DNA of 64,000 nt from Maylandia zebra (taxonomy: Eukaryota > Chordata > Actinopteri > Cichliformes > Cichlidae), in contig NC_135170.1 in the NCBI RefSeq assembly GCF_041146795.1, forward strand, positions 29,313,533 through 29,377,532, given 5' to 3'. Below the pieces are notes generated by a model. It was not told the DNA's origin and did not search any database. It saw only the letters and a list, made by a program, of their open reading frames with translations. The position numbers and the translations under genes are program-made. Below, piece by piece: positions 32,601 to 43,704 of the stretch; position 1 is the stretch's first letter; every line of letters starts with the position of its first letter.

Positions 32601-34418
32601 TTCACCAGTCTGCTTGAGGTTTCAGTTAGCTCAGAGGAGCTTTTAAAGCTGCTGTATGAATTTTCTACCCAGAATGCCAAAGCGCTAAAAGCCAAGAAGG
32701 AGGAAGGAAACAAGGCATTCAAGGAGGGAAACTATGAGGCAGCATGTGAGCTGTACTCTGAGGCGCTAACAATAGACCCTAATAACATCAAGACAAATGC
32801 CAAGCTGTACTGTAATAGAGCTACAGTCGGATCAAAGGTAAGACATAACATTAGTTTCATTAAAATATGTCAATTGTAGGCATACAGACACCACAGGTCA
32901 CTACCTTTTCCTGTCTCTTTGCCTCACATGTTCACATTTTCTTTTTCTTTGAAAGCTCAAGAAACTAGAACAGGCCATTGAAGACTGCACGAAGGCCATC
33001 AAACTGGATGAGACCTACATCAAGGCCTATTTAAGGAGAGCACAGTGGTATGCCGAAGATTTTACTTTGTTGTTAGTAGACAGACCAACTTGTATGTCAT
33101 TTGGTTTCTTTAAGCAGAAGCTTCACTTTTTTACCGACACTTTTGTATTTTATAGTTCAAATTGAGTAACGAATTGACTGAAAGACTTGTGCTTGGTGTC
33201 CTGCAGCTACATGGACACGGAGCAGTACGAAGAGGCAGTGCGGGACTATGAAAAGGTTTACCAGACAGAGAAGACAAAAGGTGGGGGCAGAGCAGATATT
33301 ACCACCTCACAGTGCTCCTTTTCCACATATTGGCACCTTTGGACTAGTATTAAGTTGCCACTTTAGAGACATTACATAACTGTTTTTAATGCAATGCTTA
33401 CTAATCTACATGCTGTGTGTTTTTGACTTTATTACCTAGAACACAAGCAACTCCTGAAGAATTCCCAGCTGGAACTGAAGAAAAGCAAACGGAAAGATTA
33501 CTACAAAATCCTCGGGGTGGATAAGAACGCAACAGAAGAGGAGATCAAGAAAGCTTACCGCAAACGGGCACTTTTACATCACCCAGGTGCTTGATTTCTA
33601 CGTAAAAAGAGAACTAAACATCACATCAATGAAGAGTCCTGAATTGTAGGGGGAAGTTTTTCTGCAGCAAATATGGCCATATAATTTCCAGTGAAAAGAT
33701 ATTTTAAAACATTATATTAGGGAACTGTTTTTTTTTTTTAATCTTATCTTTATTCAGACATTTGAAATGAAAATCAGTTTAGATAATCCTTCAAAATAAC
33801 TGCCTAAATAAGTGACATGGGTGATTTTTGGTATGGCAGCTGAGCTGTGAGATTTGCTTCTAGAAGGACTTTGATTTAAATTACCAAATATAATACTGCT
33901 TTCATTTTTCCCCCTCCCTTTAGACCGTCACAGTGGAGCTAGTGCTGAGGTACAGAAGGAAGAGGAAAAGAAGTTTAAGGAAGTGGGCGAAGCTTTCAGC
34001 GTGCTTTCTGACGCAAAGAAAAAGTCTCGCTACGACACCGGACAGGATCTAGAGGATGACGGCATGAACATGGGAGGTGAGCATATGGGCCGACTTCAGT
34101 GTGTGAGGTCTCAAGGATGATCAGATTGAAATGATACGAGAAAATTCAGCCAGATAGTTCTGTGTTCATGTCGCTTCTTGTGTTTTCTTTCTTTCCAGAT
34201 TTTGATGCCAACAACATTTTCAAGGCATTCTTTGGAGGTCCAGGGGGTTTTAGTTTCGAAGGTAACATATGTTCTGTTTGAAAGTAAAAATCTGTCCCTC
34301 TGCCAGCCATTTGGAAGGAGTCCCACAATCTGAGAATATCCTAAATGCGCTAATGGTTTTGTTTTTTTTATTATTTTCAGCATCTGGACCTGGAAATTTC
34401 TTCTTCCAGTTTGGTTAA
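29667..34418 (+). CDS. dnajc7: DnaJ homolog subfamily C member 7 (TPR2)
   Basis: This is a cytosolic co-chaperone with tetratricopeptide repeats that bind Hsp70 and Hsp90 and a J domain that stimulates Hsp70 ATPase; it is proposed to pass clients between the two chaperones. Fourteen coding exons were read: 29667-29740, 30474-30562, 30705-30829, 31192-31305, 31563-31637, 31787-31905, 32390-32543, 32673-32837, 32956-33047, 33207-33280, 33440-33586, 33924-34076, 34199-34261 and 34381-34418. They sum to 493 codons (human 494), and all introns are GT-AG in phase. TPR units fill residues ~30-365 (e.g. [40 protein letters not shown]). The J domain starts at DYYKILGVD near residue 379; its HPD motif (residues ~408-410) is split by an intron after HHP. 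A Gly/Phe-rich tail ends FFFQFG. The start is the ATG in CAAAATGGCGAC. Confidence 0.97.
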
Positions 34419-35780
34419 TTGGAAGAGTCGACTACCTAAACAGTTACTACATCAGGACTTTCCAACAATGTCAACCCCACAACCCATCATCTGTATTTAA
34501 TAACTGACTGATTTGCAAGTCAGTTTCCTGTATATGCCATTGACTGAATGAATGCAACCCAATGCAGCAAATGCCCGTCTAGCAAAGGACACCAAGTTGG
34601 CTCAAACTGAGTTGGTAGTTTTACTGGTTTTGGATTTAGTTTTCTTCCTTCCAGAATTAAACAAACTTGAAAGTCGGTAATGGCTAACAACACTGGTCCA
34701 AATAGTCTGGATTTTTCAAATAGGAAAGATTGCACAGCTATTATATTAGAGCTTTTAGGGATCCATGCAGGAAGTGCCATCCTGGGGAAAACTCTCGAGC
34801 AAGCTATTATCCTGCTCATCTCAACTTACTGCTGAGGGGGGGTATTCTCTGCATGACAGTTAATAACTTGCTCAGTGATTTGTGATGGAAATCACTGAGC
34901 AAGCTGCACCATCCCCGTTTTTTTTTTTTTTTTTTTTTTTTTTTGACGAATCTGTCACACAGACAGTTGGCTGCTACGAATTCGCACTGAAAACTGCCTC
35001 CTTGTCATAAGCCTTTGGGAGCACTCAATCTTCTTTTTTAAGTTGACAACAGCTGGAGTCTAGACCTACGCATGTAATTCAGCCGAAGCACACTAGAAAG
35101 GCGGCAGAGGAGACGGCCGTGCTGGTTTTGTTGTCAGCAAAGTCTCCGTCCCTTCTGTTGTTTCACATTTGATGTTGCCATTCACAGATTGCTGCATTGT
35201 ACATTTTACTGGAATGTAAAGTGTTGATTTGTGATAATAGTTGAGTTTCTTTTTTTCCATTTTTTTATCGTCATAATGTATATTTATTGTAAATTTGCTG
35301 TCTGATATAAACGTCAGCGTAAGATGAAGATGCTCTTCTCCTAAGATTGAAAGAGGCACCCACCATGAACACTACGTTGGGAAAAAAAATAACCAAAAAA
35401 CCTCAGGAAGATGATTGGTTTGCTAGATCTGCATGGCATTTTAAGCTCAAATCGATTACAGTATACAGTAGAGGTTATTTGACATTGAAGCTGTCTAATT
35501 TTATTCAATGCAAGGTGGAGGCATCGAGCAAAAGTGACAACTTTATTGCTCCACATAAAGTGAAATCTGTTTGCTGTTGTCCAAAATGTTCAGGTGCTGT
35601 GTGATGATTGAAACGTAGGAATGTTTAATCATTTCCCCATTAGTCCATTGGTGCACTTGAGTATGAAGAGTGTCCTCATTTTGCTCTGATTGTTTTTGCT
35701 CTTTATGGTGAGAGTGAGACCATCCACTCTTTTCCCTGGAAAAGTACCAGCCATGACAATAAAGTTGGCCTCCTCTGGGT
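34419..35780 (+). other. dnajc7 3' UTR
   Basis: A long untranslated tail follows the TAA at 34416-34418. A poly-T run lies at about 34917-34944 and a canonical AATAAA at 35758-35763 followed by GT-rich sequence, which suggests the 3' end near 35.78 kb. The odad4 start is only about 0.6 kb further on. Confidence 0.65.
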
Positions 35781-36248
35781 TTCCCCTAGATTGATATCTT
35801 TCTTTTGTTTGGAATCATTAGTTTAGAAGTATTGCATAAAGATACCGTGTGGTTTTACAGATTGCTGTGGGAGTGAGTCCTGCAATCTGGTATCATGCCA
35901 AAAAAGTGATGTCCTGTATTTGCCAGAAAAGAATGATGTATCTCGTGAATAGAGCTGCAAACAGTTATTGGGGAAAGTGACTTTTATATGTCTTATTTGT
36001 TCTAGTAAAATTTCACGGACATTAAAAATGTCTTTTTCAAAAGAGATCTGACCAAGAGGGCAGCAGAAATTAAAACTTTAAAAATATTTTAAGTTGCCAA
36101 AAAAGAACTGGAGTGAGTAAAATGTGAACCATAGAGTGGGGAAAATATCACAGTCATAAAGAGGCTTCTAAAATAGGTTTATATCTTTGTTTTGTTTCGG
36201 AATTTTAAGAAAAAAGTAGCGTGGAGGTTGGTGTACTGCAGGAGATGA

Positions 36249-36265
36249 GCAGCAGAGGGCGCTGC
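36249..36265 (+). promoter_or_regulatory. CTCF-like motif upstream of odad4
   Basis: GCAGCAGAGGGCGCTGC matches the CTCF core well (CAGCAGAGGGCGC). It lies between the end of dnajc7 and the start of odad4, a place where an insulator or promoter-bound CTCF would make sense. This is a motif match only. Confidence 0.5.
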
Positions 36266-36288
36266 TTCCTCGCGATTCGTTTGTTGGT

Positions 36289-36302
36289 GTTGCTAGGATA
36301 CC
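36289..36302 (+). promoter_or_regulatory. Possible RFX X-box in odad4 promoter
   Basis: GTTGCTAGGATACC resembles an imperfect X-box (GTTGCC half, one-base spacer, GGNAAC-like half) about 90 bases before the odad4 ATG. RFX factors with FOXJ1 drive motile-cilia genes, so the context is apt, but the second half-site is weak. Confidence 0.35.
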
Positions 36303-36392
36303 AGCTAAACGTGGATCGATGCGTTGGGCTAAAGTTTATACGAGTTAAACTGGCTTCAAGTTGACGGAAAGAAAGTTTAAAAGTGGCCAAAA

Positions 36393-39300
36393 ATGGCAAA
36401 CATCGACGCAGACCTCGAAGACCAGCAATCTAAGGGCGTATTCGCAACTTTAATGGCCGATGGGAAATGGATGTACCAGGCAGGAGAGTATAAAAAAGCT
36501 ATAGACAGCTTCACAGAGGTAAGTGTTAAGTGTCGTTACCTTTTCTCTGATTTTTTTAAGCACTCTAGAAATGGCTCACTTCTTTTCTTTGTTTAGGCAC
36601 TGGCTTTAAAGCCTAGTGACAAGCAGTGCTTTGTTGCTCGGTCCAGATGTTACCTGAAGATGGGAGGGTTTGACAACGCTTTGAGAGATGCAGAAGCTTC
36701 ACTTAAAAGAGACAACTCGTTTTTTGAGGTAAATGTTTTTCTGCTGTCATGATAGAAAATGAGTAAAATGTATCTTTATATCCCCGCTAAAGGTTCAGTG
36801 CCTATTGTATACATTTGTTTTGAATCACCATTTTAGGGTTTGTACCTGAAGGCAGAAGCTTTATACTACATGGGAGAATTTGAATTTGCCCTGGTGTTTT
36901 ACCACAGAGGCCATAAACTACGTCCACAAATGCAGGAGTTCAGACTGGGTATCCAGAAAGCACAGGAGGCCATAGAAAACTCTGTTGGCAGTAAGTGTCT
37001 TGTTAATAGTGTTGCAATCATCTCACATCTCCTTACCTAAAATATGAGCCGCTTGTTCTTTGCCATCTTTTAGGTCCTTCCAATGTGAAATTGGAGATTA
37101 AAGGAGACCTGTCATTTCTCAACATAGGTGGTGAGGTGAGTCTTTGGTGCATATATCTTCAGTAAATAATAATAATAAAAACAACCCCACTGAGGTAAGT
37201 CACAATTATCACAGTACAGCACAAACTCAGTTAAACTTAAGGGACATCATCTTACCAGCTGGGATGCTTAAACCAATGTGAATCGTGCTTTGGTGCATTG
37301 GAGAGGTAAGACCAAGGAAACCTCCAAAAGTCTTTGCAGCTGGTAACTAGGATGAAACTAGATGTGTATCTAGGATGGCACATCTATTCAATGTGCCATT
37401 GCAATGACGTTTTCTTTGTCTCCCAACACAGTTACCAGAGTGTGGAGCAGTTTGGTCAGAGCAGCATGAATGATTAGCCTTCTGGAGGTCTTTTTGTAGG
37501 GCTGTGGCAGTGCTCCTCCTGTTCCTCCTTGCACCAAGGAAAAAAATACTGGTGCAGCTCTCTTTAACAGCCTTTCTCCTGATACAAGTTCCCTTAATTT
37601 TTATTTGAGCAATGTATTTAACATGCAGGCTTAGAGGCAGAGCTGTTCTAACGGTACAAGGGAAATAACAATAAAAATGACAGTATTTGTCATTTAGCCA
37701 GGATTCGTTGCAGGAAGGCACTACAGCTCGCTGTATATCAAAACTGCTAGACAATAGAAAGATTTCTTCCCTCTTGCTATGAATCCAATGAACAGTTGTC
37801 TTGATGCATGCTTAATCATCCAGGTAGGTAAATCCATGTCTGAAGAAGTCACTTGGATGAACAATGAAACATTTCTCCCACTGAAAGAGACTGAAAATGT
37901 TACATAAACAGTTAAATCCATGCACACTCAAATCCTATCACCACCTGTATGTATTCTGTAGAACAAGGCTGAGTCATTGCTTCAATTATGTGTCTTGTCT
38001 CAATCCCCCCAAAACCCCTGCAGTTTTCTGTATGCAATGTTTAGCCTGACCTGTCTTCTGATGCACAGTGTTATGTTATGTTTCTGAACTGTTAAGAGGG
38101 CCAAACCAATTGCAGCTATCCAGAATCTCACAAAGAAGAAAAATCAGAAGACTGAGAAAACCCCAAAGAGTGAAAAGACAACCAAACAACTTCTGGGCGA
38201 GTTTTATAGTGACAAGAAATATCTAGAAAATCTGATGAAAGATGAAGGTAATTTGCTATTTGTTCAAATTTACACACACTGTATGTTTCTATGTATCTAA
38301 CTGTCACCTAGCATATACTGTTCAAAATGTTTACTTAAAAAAAACAACTATATCTGTTTCATTCTTGTTGAATAATATTAATAGCTGTTATGTAATGATT
38401 TGCAGACTTGATAGAAGGTACAACAAAGAGTGGGGAGAAGGTGAAGGACATCATTCAGAGATGTCTGTCTTACCTTGACACTTGCACTGAATTTTGGCAC
38501 CAGGAGAAGCCTACTTCTGCACAAGAAATGAGGCAGAAGTTCATGCAAGAGAAATGTACAAAGCGCCGTAATAGCGCACTCTCTTCTGGATTTCTGCTGA
38601 AAAGCCTGGATGAAATTGACAGAGGCAAGATAGCATTCTGGATAAACATAGACCTTGATTCTCTCTTTTACTTTCAGTTTAAAAATTCTCACTGTCCTCT
38701 TTGTCATCCCAGAGTTTATGTCCGGAAATGCAGAAGGCACTCTGAAGAAGGCAGAAGAAGTCATGAAGATGGTGCAGAGGTGGTCTGAGAAAGAGGTTCC
38801 TAATAAAAAAGAGGTTTTGGGCACCTTGCACAGTTGCATTGGCAATGCTTTAGTTGACCTGGGAAACATGGACAAAGCATTGGAGCATCATCAGAAAGAC
38901 CTGGAGTTGGCCAAACAGTGGTGAGAAGAAAGGCAGAATAGGAGTAAAACTACATATTTGGACGAGAGATTAAATCCACCACACAAACTTCTTCATAGAC
39001 CAGAACCAGTTCTATAGAACATATTACTATTGACCGTCAGCAGCTTCACTGGCTTCTTGTAAAGTATTGCATTCATTTTAAGATTTAGCTTCTTACTTTC
39101 AAGTCTCTCCATAATCTCGCACAACCATATCTCTCTGGTCTTCTGCACATTGCTACTCCTTGCTATACCTTGAGATCCTCCTCCTCTTTTTCTTTCATTA
39201 TACCACCTACTCGTCTGACTACCATGGATTTTAGAGCTTTCAGCCGAGTGGACCTCTCATCTTTAGAAATCTCTCCTGTAGCACACTCACAATATTGATT

Positions 39301-40285
39301 TTCTTCCTATTATTAAAACCAGCATTAAAATACATCCTTTTAAGCTCGCTTATTCTCTTTGATTCTGTAGTATTGAATTTTAATTCTACAATTTTTCCAT
39401 TTTTTATACATACAGTTATGTGTCCCTGAGTGTCTTGAAAGGTTCCTATAAATATTTTTTAATCACTATTATTATTATTATTATTATTAAACATTAAGAA
39501 ATCTTTTTTTTTTTTTACCTACAGCAAGCTCCCAGGAGCACTGTCCAGAGCTCTGGACAACATTGGCCGAGTCTATGTTCGAAATGAAGAGTTTGCAGAG
39601 GCCATTCAAGTGTAAGTAAATAATCAAATAATACCTGCACTTGAATTCATCCAAAAACTATGTTTATTTCTGACACATTTATTTAATCCTTTTTATTCCA
39701 TTTTGTTTATAAGCTGGGAAAAGAAGCTTCCGCTGGTTTGCAGTGATTTGGAGAAGACATGGTTGTTACATGAGATCGGTTTGTGTTACCTGAAGCTCGA
39801 TCACCACGAAGAAGCTCGAGATTATGGCGTCCGTTCAGTAGCTGCTGCTGATGGAATCGCCGATAAGAAGTGGCAGTTGAATGCCAATGTTTTGGTTGCA
39901 CAGTCAGAATGTAATTGGTTATTTATTTATGATGCATCACTTTATATTAACAAAACAGAGACACGCAACTTTAATACTTTACTTCTTAAACCACAGTGTG
40001 TTTGAATCAGTCATACTGTTGCACAGTTCTTTAACCTGATCCCAGTTTACTCTTTTATATCAGTGAAGCTTGGAAACTATGAATCTTGTGTCACCCACTT
40101 TGAAAGAGCTTTGTCCTATGCCAAACTTCTAGAAGATGATTCTGCCATGGATGCTATTGAGAAGGTTCGTGCTTCTTTGTTGTATACATTCTTTTGTTTT
40201 CCTTTTTACGTACGTTTTTTCAGTCCTGACATTTCTCATTTGTTTTCAGGCCCTTCATGAAGCAAAGCAACACCTAACACAATGA
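36393..40285 (+). CDS. odad4: Outer dynein arm docking complex subunit 4 (TTC25)
   Basis: This TPR protein of the outer dynein arm docking machinery is needed to attach outer arms to axonemal doublets in motile cilia. Exons read: 36393-36518, 36597-36728, 36837-36990, 37074-37135, 38097-38247, 38406-38624, 38713-38920, 39525-39611, 39714-39910, 40064-40164 and 40250-40285. Phases agree and give about 490 codons. Recognised blocks are FALVFYHRGHKLRP and GIQKAQEAIENSVGSPS near residues 100-140, KQLLGEFYSDKKYLE, EVPNKKEVLGTLHSCIGNA, then SRALDNIGRVYVRNEEFAEA and LEKTWLLHEIGLCYL, all typical of the family. The human protein is about 672 residues; the fish gene stops after the TPR region (KQHLTQ) without the long charged tail. 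Intron 38625-38712 has a GC donor. Introns carry an L2-like LINE piece and a dead Tc1 piece. Confidence 0.95.
37370..37560 (-). pseudogene. Tc1-like transposase fragment in odad4 intron
   Basis: The minus strand encodes ARRNRRSTATALQKDLQKA, very close to a segment I remember from a common fish Tc1-type transposase (ARRSRRSTARALQNDLQQA). Flanking sequence is degenerate, and termini were not found. Confidence 0.65.
37790..37930 (+). repeat. Interspersed repeat fragment in odad4 intron
   Basis: The run ATCCATGTCTGAAGAAGTCA then CTTGGATGAACAATGAAACA resembles a repeat seen widely in fish genomes (…gaagaagtc.cttggatgag…gaaacgt…). Family unknown to me, and limits are approximate. Confidence 0.4.
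39005..39420 (+). pseudogene. Decayed L2-clade LINE fragment in odad4 intron
   Basis: The plus strand encodes, with stops and frameshifts, the C-terminal end of a LINE reverse-transcriptase polyprotein: LHWLPVKY-IHFKI, then LLTFKSLHNLA-PYLSGLLH, TLRSSSS, and finally TSFKLAYSL. This order is characteristic of L2/Maui-like fish LINEs. It lies between exons 7 and 8 of odad4. Confidence 0.78.
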
Positions 40286-40575
<290 letters not shown>

Positions 40576-40579
40576 AAAA

Positions 40580-42060
40580 CTTGAATTTCGGATGTTCAGA
40601 AGAACAATGCATACCGACATTTTCTGTAGCATTTTTACTAAAGCTATAATTCTTAAAGCTTATGCAGAATTATAGTAGTTCTGAAAAACTCTTCTTTTTT
40701 TTTTTTTAAATGAATATATTCAGGTACAGTCATGATGTAATTGCTGAGCCCATATTTTTGTTCTGTGCAAGTTCCATGACAAACTGAAATGTTATCTGGA
40801 AAATGTGTCACTTGATATACAAAGTTCTGTTTACTGATATAAATACTGAAACCTGGCAACCATTAAGTCCCATTAATCAGTATTACCTTAGAGCTTCCAT
40901 ATATAGAGATTAACTTATTATAGAGAACTTCCTTATTTCACCTTCCTAGTACCCCTATTACAAGGCGTGCACTGTGTGATTTGCAAACAGATGACTGCTT
41001 CTTGCAAATTTCCCATTGATAGAAACACAGCCTGCTTACAGTTCATAGTTTCTTCACAGAACCTTTATTTTACTGAAGTTTTAATAAGATGTTTTTCCAT
41101 TAAAGAGAAGTTGTGTTACTGTCACGTACCCAAGTGTTTATGCAAACTTTTTTTTTACTGAAACACAATTGTTGTGATATAAGTGACAGTGTGTGTAGTG
41201 CCCTTTGAATTTTAACCACATAAAATGTTTGCATAATATTACCTGTATATGCAAACTAAGATATACTAGAAACCTGTTTGCCTTTTTAAAATTTGGATAT
41301 CTGTTTTTTTTCCTCTCTTGACTCTGTGACTCTTGTGTGACTTTTGTTTGGTAGTGGTTGTGACAACGGAAAATTACTTCCCTTTCTTTTACTTATACTG
41401 TTGTTGATATCTGTATAATTTAATTTAGTCTGAGGGTAGGTTAAAAGGAGGATATGTTTTATAAACACCTTTATTCGTGATTAGGACAAAAGTATTTGTG
41501 CCTGAAAACATAATACTTTGCAAAGTGAGATTCAGCCTTACTGTCAACTTTGCATTGTGTACAGGTTTAAACAATGGCTTTTCCACTGACCCAATGTGAA
41601 CAAAATATACGTAAAATGGAACAGAGAGCTGTAACAATATGGATAAGAAACTACAAATGAGGTATCAAATATAAATAGGAATTACAAGAGATATATTAAA
41701 GCCTATATAACTGCTATAGATTAAAATATGTCTACAAGGTTCTAATTGTCATTAATATTTTAACTGCCATTCATTTTATAAAATGGGGAGTATAACTAAT
41801 TAAACAGCAGATGCTCTATTATGTTAATATCAGCATCTATTAATACTATTTTGTCTGTAGTTTTAGTTCCATTCACGAGCTTCTCCTGAAATCAATGCAA
41901 ATACACTGGAAAAAAGAAAAATAACCGATAAAATAAAGATTAGATTAAAGGTACAGCTTCCACAAAAGACTTCCGGTCTATAGGGGCGTGTCCTTGACCA
42001 CGCCCAGATGCGCGTTCCCGGGATTTACTTTTTTTTTTTTTTTTTTTCCGCCTTCCACCC
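40580..42060. other. Intergenic AT-rich stretch between odad4 and cnp
   Basis: No gene recognised; composition is AT-rich with short frames only. A change to GC-rich sequence at about 41985 marks the cnp promoter. Confidence 0.5.
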
Positions 42061-42174
42061 CTTGAAGAGTGGGGCGGGTACCCGTCTGTGCTCAGGATTG
42101 CGTTGTCATTGTATTCAGAGAGAAACGCGTGGTCAGCGGCAGCCACGACCAGCTCCACAGCAGCGACATAACTG
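41985..42174 (+). promoter_or_regulatory. cnp promoter and noncoding first exon (inferred)
   Basis: A GC-rich block rises from AT-rich flanks (GGGGCGTG, GGGGCGGG GC-box-like words at about 41982 and 42071). A good donor ACTG|GTAAGC ends at 42174. With the acceptor TTTAAG just before 43668 this gives a noncoding first exon for cnp. Exon start not determined. Confidence 0.55.
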
Positions 42175-43704
42175 GTAAGCGGACGTTTTAGCGAACAAAA
42201 CTCTTTTGAACTGCTTGCTTCAACGCTTTTGTTTTCCCGAACTACCTTAAAAAAAAATTGGCCCAGTAACACGCGTCGACTTGTTTACACCCTGCGTGTT
42301 AAAGTTGTCGAGTCGTGGCGTTACGCCTGCTGATGGTCCAGCTAATTTCTACTGACTGCCAGATTAAATTGGTTTTGTCTGGGCTGCTAACGGTAGGTGC
42401 ACGCCACTCCCCGCCTAGCCACAATGTGCTGATAGTAAAATGCAGGCTAATCGCCAAACTCCCATCGATTTCCTTTGTTTAAAACGGTATTTAAGGTCCT
42501 CTGGAGGCTATCTCATAGATTTGGTTAAAAGAAATAGTTAGCGTGGTGTCTTTAATGTAATTCAAACTTTATTTAATCAACAAAATGAGAATTATCGTCA
42601 TTTACTGATTATTGTGTATGAGATAAAGACGAACCCATTTTTTTTTCTGTTCTTGTTGCCCCTCTTTGTGTCTCTGGTTTCGATTGCTGTGCATTTAGGG
42701 TTTTTTTTTTTTTTTTTCTAAACTGGAAAACACCGGGATTAACGACGGCCAGCTTGGCTTTGTTGCCACATTGTTTCGTGAGAGCTTCCCCCTTCTCCCC
42801 AATGACACGTCGTAGTTTCACCCTATCTGTTAAATCCAGCGTTTAGCAACGCTTTAATATTTGGTCAGAGCTTGCCATACGGTTACACTATGAAGTAACT
42901 ACACTTCCGCGATGCCCCATTTTCTTTATTGCCCTTTGTCTTGTTTTTTGCTGGCAAGCTGTGGCGCATATGCAAGGTTTTAATACAGTGCTTTCCCTCA
43001 ATTTACCAGTGAACTGGAGATTTTTGTGGTTTTACCAGATGAATAGGAATTCACGTAAAAGGGGGAGGAGAAGAAGACGGCATTCTTCTTTCACTTCTTC
43101 TATGTGCACAAAGCTGCAAAACCCCCTCCGTCTCCAAAAATGAACATTAAAGCTCAAGTTATTTGCATGCCAGAATTTTCTTTTTTTCTCCCCACCTTCT
43201 GCAGATGTAAAATAGTGTGTGTGTTACTGATTTAGGGGAGAGGAGTATAATACAGCCTCTGCAAATTTTCAATATTGTGTAACTTCCCCTTAAGACATTC
43301 TGATTGCAATTCTTGCAGCACTGTTTAAATTGATGACCATCAAAAGACTTCAGAAGTGACAGTTATGGGGGGAAAAAAAGACTAGGAGTTCCTTTTTCAA
43401 ATATGTTTGCTGCACATTTGCATCGTCAGTTGTAGTTAAAGTGGGGTGTTTTTGTTTTTTGTTTGTTTTAACTGGAATTGATTATTTTTCTGTCTGATAC
43501 ACTTCTGGAAATCCCAAAATGTAACCTGGTCTTAAATTTTTAAGTTAGGCTAATGTGCTAGATCCGTTTTAAAAGTGATAAATGAATTTAATATCCTTAG
43601 TGAGCCTTTCCTTTCCTGAATTCAGTAAATTGATAAAACTATTTGTCTTCTGATTGTATGTTTAAGGTACATGGTGGTGTTTAAAGTTGGACTTTGAACC
43701 AGAA

